DNA of 64,000 bases from Achromobacter pulmonis (GTDB lineage Bacteria > Pseudomonadota > Gammaproteobacteria > Burkholderiales > Burkholderiaceae_B). The notes beneath the pieces were generated by a model. The model was not told the DNA's origin and did not search any database. It worked only from the letters and a program-made list of their open reading frames with translations. The stretch covers positions 124,001 through 188,000 of the forward strand of contig NZ_CADIJV010000001.1 in assembly GCF_902859765.1 (NCBI RefSeq). Direction: 5' to 3'. The position numbers and the translations under genes are program-made. Numbering within the stretch: the stretch's first letter is position 1; each line of letters opens with the position of its first letter. Of the stretch, positions 1 to 8,219 are shown in pieces.

Positions 1-630
1 CACGATCAGCAGCGCCGACACCGCTACCACCCAGAGCGCCTGGCTGTTGACGTTGATCGGACCCAGCGCCAGGCTGGCCTCGTTGAACGGCGCGGTACGC
101 GCGCCCTCGGCGCCGAAGGCCAGCAGGCCCAGGCCCACCAGCGCCAGGTGCACCGCGATCGACACGATCAGCAGCACCAGCGTCGAGGCCGAGGCGATCG
201 GCTGGTAGAACAGGCGATACAGCTGCGGCCCCATCGGCACCACCAGCAACAGCGTCAGCAGCGCCTGCACCGCCATCGGCAGCTGCGCCAGCGGCAGGCG
301 GTAGAGCAGCGCGGCCAGCGCCAGCGGATACACCGCCTTGGCGCCGATGCGCCACAGGGGCGCGCGGCGGCCGGAGCGCCTGGCGCGCGCGATCAGGTCG
401 GCCACGGCCTCGGCCAGGGCGAAGGCCAGCAGCAGCCACACCAGCAGCACCGGTTTACCGGCCTGCAAGGCGGCCATCGTGAGCGCGCCGAAGGCGACGA
501 ACTCGCCCTGGGGGATGAACAGCACGCGGGTAACGGTAAAGACCAGCAGGATGGACAAGGCCAGCAGCGCATAGATGGCGCCGTTGGTGATGCCGTCCTG
601 CCCGAGTATCAGGGCGATCTGAGCATTCAT
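1..630 (-). CDS. livH: Branched-chain amino acid-type ABC transporter permease LivH (3' end cut off by the window)
   Basis: About 210 codons are visible, starting [20 protein letters not shown]. LivH proteins are about 290-310 residues, so the C-terminal third lies outside the window. The N-terminal pattern, a membrane helix beginning near '[19 protein letters not shown]' followed by an [13 protein letters not shown] segment, is typical of LivH. It would form the inner-membrane channel with a LivM partner. It follows the substrate-binding protein gene at 771-1919 by about 140 bp on the same strand, as the last visible genes of the catabolic operon. I infer uptake of the operon's aromatic or amino-acid-like substrate rather than of leucine. 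Confidence 0.85.
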   Translation of the reverse strand, partial: MNAQIALILGQDGITNGAIYALLALSILLVFTVTRVLFIPQGEFVAFGALTMAALQAGKPVLLVWLLLAFALAEAVADLIARARRSGRRAPLWRIGAKAVYPLALAALLYRLPLAQLPMAVQALLTLLLVVPMGPQLYRLFYQPIASASTLVLLIVSIAVHLALVGLGLLAFGAEGARTAPFNEASLALGPINVNSQALWVVAVSALLIV

Positions 631-673
631 CGGTACTTCCGGATAGAACGGAAAAACATTGCAGCGGTTTTAT

Positions 674-742
674 CCCCCCCGAAGCGCTGCGCGCTTCCCC
701 CCGGGGGGCATGCCTGCGGACCGGCGGAGCCGGCTCCGCGGC
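674..742. repeat. GC-rich palindromic intergenic element
   Basis: The gap between livH and its binding-protein gene holds a compact set of palindromes. There is a C7 run, a hairpin GAAGCGC-TGC-GCGCTTC (681-697), a CCCCCC/GGGGGG pair, and a perfect 16-nt palindrome GCGGAGCCGGCTCCGC (724-739). I recall elements of this composition between genes in Achromobacter-like genomes, but no second copy occurs in this window. It may act as an mRNA 3'-end or processing structure between the two transporter genes. Confidence 0.6.
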
Positions 743-770
743 ATCTCGATGTGGCAGCGTTCAAGGGGGG

Positions 771-1919
771 TTACTTGACTAGCGTCCAGTTGCCGTCCTT
801 GACCATGATGAGTTCACGGCCGCGGTCGTCGAAGCCGCTGTGGTCGGCGGCGCTCATGTTGTAGACGCCCTGGGTGCCGACCAGCTCGTGGGTCTGTTCC
901 AGCGCGTCGCGCAGCGCGCTGCGGAACTCCTTGGTGCCGGGCTTGCCGGCTTTCTCGGCCAGCGGAACCGCCTTTTCCAGCAGCAGGCCGGCGTCGTAGA
1001 CGTTGGCGCCGAAGGTGGCGGGCTTGGAGCCATTGAGTTTTTCGTAGGCGGCGATGTAGTCGCTGGCGACCTTCTTGGACGGATTGCTGTCAGGCATTTC
1101 CGGCAGCACCAGCATCAGGCTGGCCGCCAATATGGTGCCTTCGACCTTCTTGCCGCCAAGCTTGAGGAAGTCGGGCAGCGCGGCGCCGTGGGTCTGGTAG
1201 AACTTGCCCTTGTAGCCCTGGTCGAACAGCGTCGTCTGCGGCAGCACGCTGGCGGCGCCGGGCGCGGCCACCAGCACGGCATCGGGCTTGGCCGCCAGGA
1301 TCTTCAGCGCCTGGCCGGTGACCGAGCTGTCAAAGCGCAGATAGCGCTCGTTGGCCGTGATCTTGATGCCTTTGGCGGCCGCCAGGCCGGAGAACACCTT
1401 GTACCAGTTCTCGCCATAGGGATCGTTCAGGCCGATGAAGCCGACCGTCTTGATACCGGTCTTGGCCATGTGGTCGACCAGGGCGCGGGCGATGATGTCG
1501 TCGTTCTGGGTGGTCTTGAAGACCCATTTCTTCTGTTCGTTCATCGGCAGCACCACGGCCGCGGTGCCCACCGGCGCCAGCATCGGCACGCCGGCCTCGG
1601 CGGCGAACTGGATCACGCCCATGGCGTTGGGCGAGCCGGACGGGCCGATCAGCGCGTCCACGTTCTGTTCGGTGATGAGCTTCTTGAAGGCCGTGACCGA
1701 ATTGGTCGAATCGCTGGCGTCGTCCAGCGAGATGTACTCCACGGTCAGATCGCCAATCTTCTTGGGCAGCAGCGGCACCGTGTTCTTCTGCGGGATGCCG
1801 ACCAGCGCGGTGGGGCCGGTGGACGAGGTGACGACGCCGACCTTGACCTGGGCCAGGGTGGGCAGGGAGACCAGGGCGGCCAGCACGGCGGCGGCCAGGG
1901 GGAGTTTCTTCGACAGCAT
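771..1919 (-). CDS. Periplasmic substrate-binding protein of a branched-chain-type ABC transporter
   Basis: 382 residues. The start at MLSKKLPLAAAV gives a clean Sec signal peptide (cleavage near LPTLAQ-VKVG) and has GGAGGT just upstream. A longer reading to 2003 adds 28 residues with no signal-peptide character. The mature protein has the Peripla_BP_6 fold: 'KVGVVTSSTGPTALVGIP', a 'GPSGSPNAMGV' ligand loop, and a 'VGFIGLNDPYGENW' inter-domain segment. It captures a ligand for the LivH-type permease downstream. About 170 bp separates it from the upstream SDR gene, so it may have an additional promoter. Because of the operon I infer an aromatic acid or indolic ligand, but binding specificity cannot be read from sequence. 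Confidence 0.88.
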   Translation of the reverse strand: MLSKKLPLAAAVLAALVSLPTLAQVKVGVVTSSTGPTALVGIPQKNTVPLLPKKIGDLTVEYISLDDASDSTNSVTAFKKLITEQNVDALIGPSGSPNAMGVIQFAAEAGVPMLAPVGTAAVVLPMNEQKKWVFKTTQNDDIIARALVDHMAKTGIKTVGFIGLNDPYGENWYKVFSGLAAAKGIKITANERYLRFDSSVTGQALKILAAKPDAVLVAAPGAASVLPQTTLFDQGYKGKFYQTHGAALPDFLKLGGKKVEGTILAASLMLVLPEMPDSNPSKKVASDYIAAYEKLNGSKPATFGANVYDAGLLLEKAVPLAEKAGKPGTKEFRSALRDALEQTHELVGTQGVYNMSAADHSGFDDRGRELIMVKDGNWTLVK

Positions 1920-2091
1920 GGCAAAACCTCCGGATAGGGAGCAGAGTGGGTGCGGCTGGAAAACGGAGAAAACGGGCAAGGCGGAAATTATTTTCGGCTT
2001 CAACTTTCTGAGAGACGCGGCACTGCACTGTAGACCTGGTCTCGGTGCTTACCTATCCGTCAAAACCCGAAGCGGATGCGCGGGACGCCGC

Positions 2092-2820
2092 TCAGATGGT
2101 GATGGAGCTGACGCTGGCGCCGCCGCAGACGAACAGCGTCTGGCCGGTAACGAAGCTGTTGGCCGGGTCGGCGAAGAACATCACCGCCCGCGCCACGTCG
2201 TCCGCGCGCCCCAGCCGCTTGACCGGGATGCCGTTGGCCAATTGCTTTTCGCGTTCGCTGCCGGGTTCGATTACGTCGTAGAACATGTCGGTCTGGATCG
2301 GGCCCGGCGCCACCACGTTGACGGTGATGCCGTAGGGCGCCAGTTCCAGCGACCAGGTGCGCGCCATGCCGACCATGCCGGCCTTGGTGGCGGAATAGGC
2401 GGTGCGGGTGGGCAGGCCCAGCGCGCCGCGCGAGGACATCATGACGATGCGGCCGAACTTGCGTTCCTGCATGCCGGGCAACGCCGCCTGCGCCAGGCTG
2501 ATGGCCGCGCCCAGGTGGATCTGGGTCAGGCCGTGCAGTTCCTCCTGGGTCACCTGCGGCAGCAGGTTGGGCCAGATGACGCCGGCGTTGTGGATGACAT
2601 GGCTGACCGGAAAGCGCGCCACGATTTCAGCGCCCGCCTGCGCGGTGGCGTCGGCGTCGAGCAGGTCGACCTGCACGTTGTGCAGGCGCGGGTGGCTGAA
2701 GTCGGCGGCGCGGCGCGCCATCGAGATCACCTCGTAGCCGGCGTCGAGCATGCTGCGGCAGATCTCGGCGCCGATACCGGCGCTGCCGCCGGTGACGATG
2801 GCGACGTTGGTTTGCGTCAT
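2092..2820 (-). CDS. SDR-family oxidoreductase (classical, catalytically complete)
   Basis: 242 residues, the usual size for a classical short-chain dehydrogenase. The nucleotide motif TGGSAGIG sits at residues 10-17, the NAG motif near 78, and catalytic Ser and Tyr-x3-Lys in 'MSSRGALGLPTRTAYSATK'. The last residues 'GGASVSSITI' match the usual SDR C-terminal loop. It would interconvert a hydroxyl and a keto group on a pathway intermediate using NAD(P)H. It lies between the cyclase-family gene and the ABC transporter genes on the same strand. Unlike the SDR domain at 3677-4918 it keeps all catalytic residues, so it is the better candidate for the redox step. Confidence 0.88.
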   Translation of the reverse strand: MTQTNVAIVTGGSAGIGAEICRSMLDAGYEVISMARRAADFSHPRLHNVQVDLLDADATAQAGAEIVARFPVSHVIHNAGVIWPNLLPQVTQEELHGLTQIHLGAAISLAQAALPGMQERKFGRIVMMSSRGALGLPTRTAYSATKAGMVGMARTWSLELAPYGITVNVVAPGPIQTDMFYDVIEPGSEREKQLANGIPVKRLGRADDVARAVMFFADPANSFVTGQTLFVCGGASVSSITI

Positions 2821-2858
2821 GGTGATTCCCCCTGTGTTCTGTTGTTATGCGTGGCCGG

Positions 2859-3644
2859 TCAGGCGCGCGGCGCCAGCGCCAGCACCCGCAGCGGGCTGCC
2901 CGAGCCGCTGCGGATCTTCAGCGGCGCCGAGAAGATCACCGCGCCGGTGGGCGGCAACTGATCCAGGTTGGTCAGGCATTGCAGCCCATAGCGGTTGTTG
3001 CCGTGCATGAAGTAGTGGCAGGGGTAGGGCGGATTCAGGTGGTGGGCCTGGCCGGCGTCGGTGCCCACCGACTCGGTGCCGAAGCCGTGCACGTCGCGTT
3101 CCTTGATCAGCCACGGCACCACCTCGGCGTCGGGGCCGGGCGAATGGGCGCCGTCTTCCTGCATGTTCAGGTATTCGGCCGGCTTGGCGCGCTTGGACCA
3201 GTCGGTGCGCATCAGCACCCACGAGCGGGCCGGAATGCGGCCGTGCTTTTCTTCCCACGTCTTGACGAAGTCGATGGTCAGCAGGAAGTCGGGGTTGTCG
3301 CGCGCCTCGGCCGAACAGTCGATGACGCAGGCGCCGGCGATGAAGGCCTCCACCGGGATAGTGTCGACGGTGTTGTCGGGCTGGTCCTTGCCGGTGACCC
3401 AGTGCACCGGCGCGTCGAAGTGGGTGCCCGTGTGCTCGGAGCAAGAAAAATTGTTCCAGTACCAGGCCGGGCCGCGCTCGTCGTAGCGCGAGATCTCCTC
3501 GATGCGGAAGGGCCAGGCCTGGCCGAACTCCGGCGGCAGCACGATGGTCGGGAACTCGGGCGTCAGCGTCTCGGTCAGGTCCACCAGGCGGATGCGGCCC
3601 GACACCAGTTCGGTCATGAATTGCGCAAGTATGGGTTGGCTCAT
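2859..3644 (-). CDS. Cyclase-family (kynurenine formamidase-like) metal hydrolase
   Basis: 261 residues from MSQPILAQFM, preceded by AAAGGAG. The diagnostic metal-binding motif of the cyclase/KynB family, HTGTHFDAPVHW, is present near residues 70-81, followed by 'IPVEAFIAGACVIDCS' as in this family. Members hydrolyse amide, lactone or enol bonds with Zn2+ or Mn2+, for example formylkynurenine. In an indole-degrading pathway such an enzyme could open or process an oxidised indole ring, but that is inference. A longer open frame upstream (to 3848) overlaps the preceding gene and has no coding support. Confidence 0.85.
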   Translation of the reverse strand: MSQPILAQFMTELVSGRIRLVDLTETLTPEFPTIVLPPEFGQAWPFRIEEISRYDERGPAWYWNNFSCSEHTGTHFDAPVHWVTGKDQPDNTVDTIPVEAFIAGACVIDCSAEARDNPDFLLTIDFVKTWEEKHGRIPARSWVLMRTDWSKRAKPAEYLNMQEDGAHSPGPDAEVVPWLIKERDVHGFGTESVGTDAGQAHHLNPPYPCHYFMHGNNRYGLQCLTNLDQLPPTGAVIFSAPLKIRSGSGSPLRVLALAPRA

Positions 3645-3676
3645 CTGTTGCTCCTTTGGTTTGCGTGTCGGGGGCG

Positions 3677-4918
3677 TCAGGCGCCCAGTTCCCGTTCCAG
3701 TCCCTTGGGGTTCTCCGCCAGCCGCGCGCGGAATTCCTGCGCCACGTCGCCGACGTACACGTCCTCGAGGCCTTCCTTCAGTGCGCGCACGATGGCGTTC
3801 GCGATGGCCGCGGGGGCCACGCGCGGGGGCGGTGTGCGCTGCTCCCACTCATGGTCCACCGGACCCGGAAACACATTCACCACGCGCACGCCGGCCGGCC
3901 GCATTTCCGCCCGCAGGCATTGCGCCAGTGACAGCGCGGCGGCCTTGGAGGCCGACCACATGCCGCGCGCCGGCAGGTTGACGTGGGCGTAGATCGACAG
4001 CACGTTGACCCAGGCCGTGGCGTTGTTGACGCCGTCGGCGGCGCGGCCGCACAGCGCCGGGCCGAAGCCCTGCGCCAGCCGCATCAGGCCCAGCACGTTG
4101 ACGTCCAGGGCGTCGCGCGCGGTGTTGACATCCTTGCGCCCGAGCAGTCCGCCTTCGCGCTCCTGGTCGGCGGTGTTGACCAGGATCTCGACCTTGCCGC
4201 CGATCGAGGCGGCCGCGCGCTCGACCGCGTCGCTGTCGGTTACGTCCAGCGCCAGCACCTGCACCCGCGGATCGGCCGCCAGCGCGTCGAAGGCGGCATC
4301 GCGGCGCCAGGTCTGCGGGTCGCCGACGAACACCGTGGGACTGCCGGCGTCCAGCAGCGCGCGCGCCACCGCCAGGCCCACCGCCGACTTGCCGTCGGTG
4401 ACCAGCGCCCGGCGGAACTTCGGATCGCACGAGGTCTCGCGCAAGGTCTTGTCGTCTTCCATGTTGGGCGTATTCCTTTCGGGCAGGGCGATCATCACGG
4501 CCTGGCCGCTGCGATCGAGCTTCAGCGCCAGCCGCACGCGGGCGCCGTCGGCGCAGTCCTGGTGCACGTGCGCCACCACCGACGGGCCGGCGTCCATGCG
4601 CACCGTGCCCACGCGCCAAGGCAGGCGTTCACGGAAATAGAGGTCGTTGCTGTGGTGCAGGGTGGTGCTGACCAGCAGTTCGCCGCGCGGGTCCACCGGC
4701 CGCCACGGCAGGCGTTCCGACAGGCAATGGCCGCAGACTTCACGCGGCGGGTATTGCACCGCGCCGCAATCGGCGCAGGTCTGCAGTTCGAAGCGCCCTT
4801 CGGCGGCCGCGGCCGTCAGCCCCAGCGCCGCGCGGCTGCGGGCGCCGGGCGGCAGGGTCGGCTGGCGTGTGCGCGCCACGGGATTCTTGCGCGGCGGCTT
4901 GGCTAGCGGCTCGGTCAT
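3677..4918 (-). CDS. Fusion protein: zinc-ribbon/OB-fold (DUF35) domain plus SDR-like domain lacking the catalytic Tyr
   Basis: 413 residues. Residues about 40-150 form a DUF35 domain: a rubredoxin-like zinc ribbon with Cys48, Cys51, Cys62 and Cys65, then an OB-fold. DUF35 proteins pair with thiolase-fold partners, and here the ATG overlaps the stop of the thiolase-like gene (ATGA). Residues about 168-400 are SDR-like, but the glycine-rich motif is degenerate (TDGKSAVG), NNAG is replaced by VNTAD, and the Ser308-Tyr-Lys325 triad has Trp321 where Tyr is expected (MWSASK), with normal 13-residue Ser spacing. I infer that the SDR part is not a classical dehydrogenase and may be structural or bind a CoA or nucleotide ligand. 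The start at 4918 was chosen over 4954 because of the ATGA coupling. Confidence 0.85.
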   Translation of the reverse strand: MTEPLAKPPRKNPVARTRQPTLPPGARSRAALGLTAAAAEGRFELQTCADCGAVQYPPREVCGHCLSERLPWRPVDPRGELLVSTTLHHSNDLYFRERLPWRVGTVRMDAGPSVVAHVHQDCADGARVRLALKLDRSGQAVMIALPERNTPNMEDDKTLRETSCDPKFRRALVTDGKSAVGLAVARALLDAGSPTVFVGDPQTWRRDAAFDALAADPRVQVLALDVTDSDAVERAAASIGGKVEILVNTADQEREGGLLGRKDVNTARDALDVNVLGLMRLAQGFGPALCGRAADGVNNATAWVNVLSIYAHVNLPARGMWSASKAAALSLAQCLRAEMRPAGVRVVNVFPGPVDHEWEQRTPPPRVAPAAIANAIVRALKEGLEDVYVGDVAQEFRARLAENPKGLERELGA

Positions 4919-6090
4919 GCGTCGCTCCTGGCCAGGATGGCCGCGGCGGTGCACAGGCCGCGGTCGTAGTTGATCATGCCGAAGCCGCTGACCAGGCCCA
5001 GCCGCGCGTCGGCCACCTGGGTGCCGCCGGCCGTGCCGGTCAACTGGCGCAACGCCTCGACCAGGCCGAGGTAGCCACCGGCAGCGCCGGCCTGGCCCAC
5101 CGACAGCTGGCCGCCGTTGGTGTTGAAGGGCAAGCTGCCGTCGACGGTGAAGGTATTGGCGCGCACGAACGCCGGCGCCTCGCCCTTGGGGCAGAAGCCC
5201 AGGTCTTCCATCTGCATCAGGTTGATGACCGGGTAGTCGTCATAGGCCTGCAGGAAATCCATGTCGGCCGGCGCGGCGCCGGCCATGCCGTAGAGCTCGT
5301 CGATGTCCATGGTCCAGCCGCCGCGGGTCTGGATCGGATCCTCGATCCAGGCGTTGTGGCGCTCGATGGTGGACAGGATGCGGGCGTAGGGCAGGTTCAG
5401 CGCCCGCGCCCGGTCCTCGCGCATGACCAGGAAGCCGTCGGCGCCGGCGCACGGCATGACGCAGTCGAACAGGTGGATCGGGTCGGTGATGACGCGCGCG
5501 TCCAGGTATTGACCGAGCGTCAGCGGTTTTTTCATCAGCGCGTGCGGATAGCGCAGGGCGTTGTCGCGCTGCGCCACGCAGACCTTGCCGAAGTCTTCGC
5601 GGGTGGCGCCGGTGCTGCGCATGTAGTGCGCGGTCAGCAGCGCGAAGCTGGCGTTGGGGCCGCCCGCGCCGTACGGATAGACCGCATCCTGGGCGAAGCG
5701 CGAAAACTGGCTGACGGTGTTGCGGAACGAGTCGACCTGGTTGGTGTCGCCCGCGATGCAGGCGACGATGCCGGCGTCGCCCGCCTGCACCGCGCGCGCG
5801 GCGCGGCGCAGGGCGCCCACGCCGCTGGCGCCGCCCATGGGGATGTGATCGAGCCAGCGCGGACTCATGCCCAGGTGCTGCGTCAGGCCCACGGCGGTGT
5901 CCGGCGCCAGCGTGAAGCTGGACACGCACAGGCCGTCGATGTCGGTCTTGGCGATGCCGGCCTGGCGGATCAGCGCGCCCAGCGCGCGGCCCAGCCACCA
6001 GTGGGCGGCATGGGTGGAGTAGCGCTCGTAGGGAATGCTGACGGGCAGGGCCGCCACCACGCCGTCGTAGCGGGCGCGCGGCGCGCTCAT
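4915..6090 (-). CDS. Thiolase-fold protein (lipid-transfer/SCP2-thiolase-like) without thiolase catalytic residues
   Basis: 391 residues, starting MSAPRARYDGVV at an ATGA overlap with the ligase gene. The fold is recognisable from the N-terminal half-domain, 'MGGASGVGALRRAARAVQAG' at 85-104 and 'NTNGGQLSVGQAGAAGG' near the C-terminus. Three thiolase residues are missing. The acyl-accepting Cys position lies in GGASG, the GHP histidine is Gln (VGQAG), and the C-terminal CxG Cys is replaced (VSGFG). In steroid catabolism such a protein (Ltp2) with a DUF35 partner (ChsH2) is a retro-aldolase. The coupled DUF35 gene suggests a similar C-C cleavage of a CoA ester here, as inference. Confidence 0.82.
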   Translation of the reverse strand: MSAPRARYDGVVAALPVSIPYERYSTHAAHWWLGRALGALIRQAGIAKTDIDGLCVSSFTLAPDTAVGLTQHLGMSPRWLDHIPMGGASGVGALRRAARAVQAGDAGIVACIAGDTNQVDSFRNTVSQFSRFAQDAVYPYGAGGPNASFALLTAHYMRSTGATREDFGKVCVAQRDNALRYPHALMKKPLTLGQYLDARVITDPIHLFDCVMPCAGADGFLVMREDRARALNLPYARILSTIERHNAWIEDPIQTRGGWTMDIDELYGMAGAAPADMDFLQAYDDYPVINLMQMEDLGFCPKGEAPAFVRANTFTVDGSLPFNTNGGQLSVGQAGAAGGYLGLVEALRQLTGTAGGTQVADARLGLVSGFGMINYDRGLCTAAAILARSDA

Positions 6091-7718
6091 CGGGCCGGCT
6101 CCTGGCGTTTCTTCATGGCGGTGGTGTCGACGCAGCAGGCCGTTCCCGGCAGGGTTGGCGCCAGCGCCTTCATCTCGCCGCGCTGGATCTTGTTGGTGGT
6201 GGTCAGCGGCAGGCTGTCGACGAAGGCGACGTAGCCGGGCGCCTTGTAGTAGGCCAGTTGCTGCAGGCTCCATTGCACGATGTCGCGGGCCGCGCCGGCG
6301 CGGGCGGCCGCGTCGGCGGTCGGCGTTTCGGCCACCACGCAGGCCAGCACCTCGTCGCCGCGCACCGGGTCGGGCACGGCGGCCACCGCCACCGCCTTGA
6401 CCAGCGGATGCTGCAACAGCACGCTTTCGACTTCCACCGCCGAGATGTTCTCGCCGCTGCGGCGGATCACGTTCTTCTTGCGATCGACGAAGCGCAGCGC
6501 GCCGTCGGCCTCGCGCCGGACGATGTCGCCGGTATGGAACCAGCCGTCTTCCCACGCCTGGGCGGTGGCGTCGGCGTCCTTCAGGTAGCCGGCGAAGAAG
6601 CCGTAGCGCGGGTCTTTGCCGGCATGGCGCACCAGCAGCTCGCCCGGCTCGCCCGCCGCGGCCTCGGCGCCATGATCGGCGACGATGCGCACCAGCACGT
6701 CGTCTTCCTCGCGGCCAAAGCAGCTGCTGCCGATGTGGCGCGGTTCCTGGTTGGCGATGATGACCGCGCCGGCGCCGGTCTCGGTCATGGCCCAGGCTTC
6801 CAGCAGCGGGAAGCCGAAGCGTTCCTCGAACGGTTGGTGCAGCTTGCGGTCAACGCCGGCGCCGAAGCCGAAGCGTATCGCCGGCTGCCTGTCCCGCGGC
6901 GACGGCTCGGCCTTCATCAGGATCGCCGGCATCACGCCCAGGTAGTGCAGCACGGTGGCGCCCGAGTCGCGCACGCTGTCCCACCAGGTCTTGGGGTGGA
7001 AGCGATCCAGCGGAATCAGGCAGCCGCCGGTCAGCACCATGGCCATGGCGGAATAGGCCATGGCGTTCATGTGCACCAGCGGCAGCGGCGTCAGCATGCG
7101 TTCCTCGCCGGGACGCAGTTCGGCCAGGCCGCCGATGCGGGCGTACCAGCCGCCCGCGTGCAGGAAGTAGCGGTTCGGCAGAATGCAGCCTTTGGGGCGG
7201 CCGGTGGTGCCGGACGTGTACAGCAGCGCGCATTCGCTCAGCTCGTCGGGTTCGCCTGCCAGCGGCGCGGGGAAGGGCGCCGCGGGCGGCGCGTCGTCCG
7301 GGCCCATCACGCGCAACGGCCGGCCAGCGCGCTCGGCGGCGGCCAGCAGGTCGGCGTGGCGCTCGGGCAGGGCCACGGCCAGCGCGATCTCGGAGTGGCC
7401 GGTCAGGTATTCCAGTTCCGCCGCGCGCAGGTCGGGATTGATCGGCACCACCGACACGCCCAGCGCGTTCAGCGCGAACCAGTGCAGGAAGAAGGCCGGA
7501 CGGTTTTCCAGCAACAGGCCGGCGCGATGGCCGTGACCGTAGCCGGCGCGCGCATAGGCCGCGCGCAGCGTTTCGATGGCGCTGGCCGCCTGCGCATAGC
7601 TCAGCTCGCCGGCGCCGATGCCATAGATGGCGGCGGTTTCCGGCAGGATGCACAGGAAGGGGCGGGCGCCGTGGCGCGCTGCGGTGTCCAGGAATGCCTG
7701 GTGGACGGTGGTGCTCAC
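6087..7718 (-). CDS. AMP-forming acyl/aryl-CoA ligase
   Basis: 543 residues, the normal size for class I adenylate-forming CoA ligases. The P-loop YTSGTTGRPKG lies near residue 165, the A5 motif 'MTETGAG' near 315, the Asp/Arg motif 'GWFHTGDIVRREADGALRFVDR' near 390-410, and the C-terminal catalytic lysine region 'TTTNKIQRGEMKAL' near 510. It activates a carboxylic acid to its acyl-CoA via acyl-AMP. The gene overlaps the downstream thiolase-fold gene by 4 nt, so the CoA ester it makes probably feeds that partner. The substrate is probably an aromatic or indolic acid, judged from the oxygenase genes upstream. Confidence 0.9.
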   Translation of the reverse strand: MSTTVHQAFLDTAARHGARPFLCILPETAAIYGIGAGELSYAQAASAIETLRAAYARAGYGHGHRAGLLLENRPAFFLHWFALNALGVSVVPINPDLRAAELEYLTGHSEIALAVALPERHADLLAAAERAGRPLRVMGPDDAPPAAPFPAPLAGEPDELSECALLYTSGTTGRPKGCILPNRYFLHAGGWYARIGGLAELRPGEERMLTPLPLVHMNAMAYSAMAMVLTGGCLIPLDRFHPKTWWDSVRDSGATVLHYLGVMPAILMKAEPSPRDRQPAIRFGFGAGVDRKLHQPFEERFGFPLLEAWAMTETGAGAVIIANQEPRHIGSSCFGREEDDVLVRIVADHGAEAAAGEPGELLVRHAGKDPRYGFFAGYLKDADATAQAWEDGWFHTGDIVRREADGALRFVDRKKNVIRRSGENISAVEVESVLLQHPLVKAVAVAAVPDPVRGDEVLACVVAETPTADAAARAGAARDIVQWSLQQLAYYKAPGYVAFVDSLPLTTTNKIQRGEMKALAPTLPGTACCVDTTAMKKRQEPAR

Positions 7719-7727
7719 AAGCCGCTC

Positions 7728-8219
7728 CTACATGAACAATTGGATGTTGCCGAAGGCGGCGTCGCAATTCACCAGGTCGACGCGCTTGAGGCGGATGCGC
7801 AGCGCGCCGTCCTGCTCGACCAGATGATGCGTGGCCCAGCCGGCGTACAGGGTCTGCGTGTCCTGCCGCGTCTCGACGTAATGGAAGGCGGTGCGCAGCA
7901 CGTGGCGGCCCTGCCCGGGCGCCGATTCGGGATGATCGCGCTCGATGGTGGGCGCCTGCAACAGGTGGTGGCAGCGGCTCCTGGGTTGCTGCGAGAACGT
8001 GCGCTGGCCCGCCAGCCGCTCGACCCGCACGCGCAGCAGCAGCTTGTCCTCATACATCAGCGAGGCGTGCAGCCGGGCGTCGGTCTGGTCGTGCGCCAGG
8101 GGCATCCAGTAGTAGCCATCGTCGGTGTACAGGTCGAGCCAGTCCTCGAAGCGCAGTTCGTCAAGCAGGCGCGCCTCGGCGTAGACGAAATCGATCAGGT
8201 CGCGGTCGCTCAAGCTCAT
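7728..8219 (-). CDS. Aromatic ring-hydroxylating oxygenase, beta (small) subunit
   Basis: 163 residues with the NTF2-like fold of ring-hydroxylating dioxygenase small subunits. Recognisable parts are 'DFVYAEARLLDELRFEDWLDLY', 'YYWMPLAHDQ' and the C-terminal 'RLKRVDLVNCDAAF'. It has no catalytic metal site and stabilises the alpha subunit hexamer. The start at 8219 overlaps the alpha-subunit stop (ATGA), giving 1:1 translational coupling. An upstream extension to 8273 would lie inside the alpha gene and was rejected. Confidence 0.9.
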   Translation of the reverse strand: MSLSDRDLIDFVYAEARLLDELRFEDWLDLYTDDGYYWMPLAHDQTDARLHASLMYEDKLLLRVRVERLAGQRTFSQQPRSRCHHLLQAPTIERDHPESAPGQGRHVLRTAFHYVETRQDTQTLYAGWATHHLVEQDGALRIRLKRVDLVNCDAAFGNIQLFM

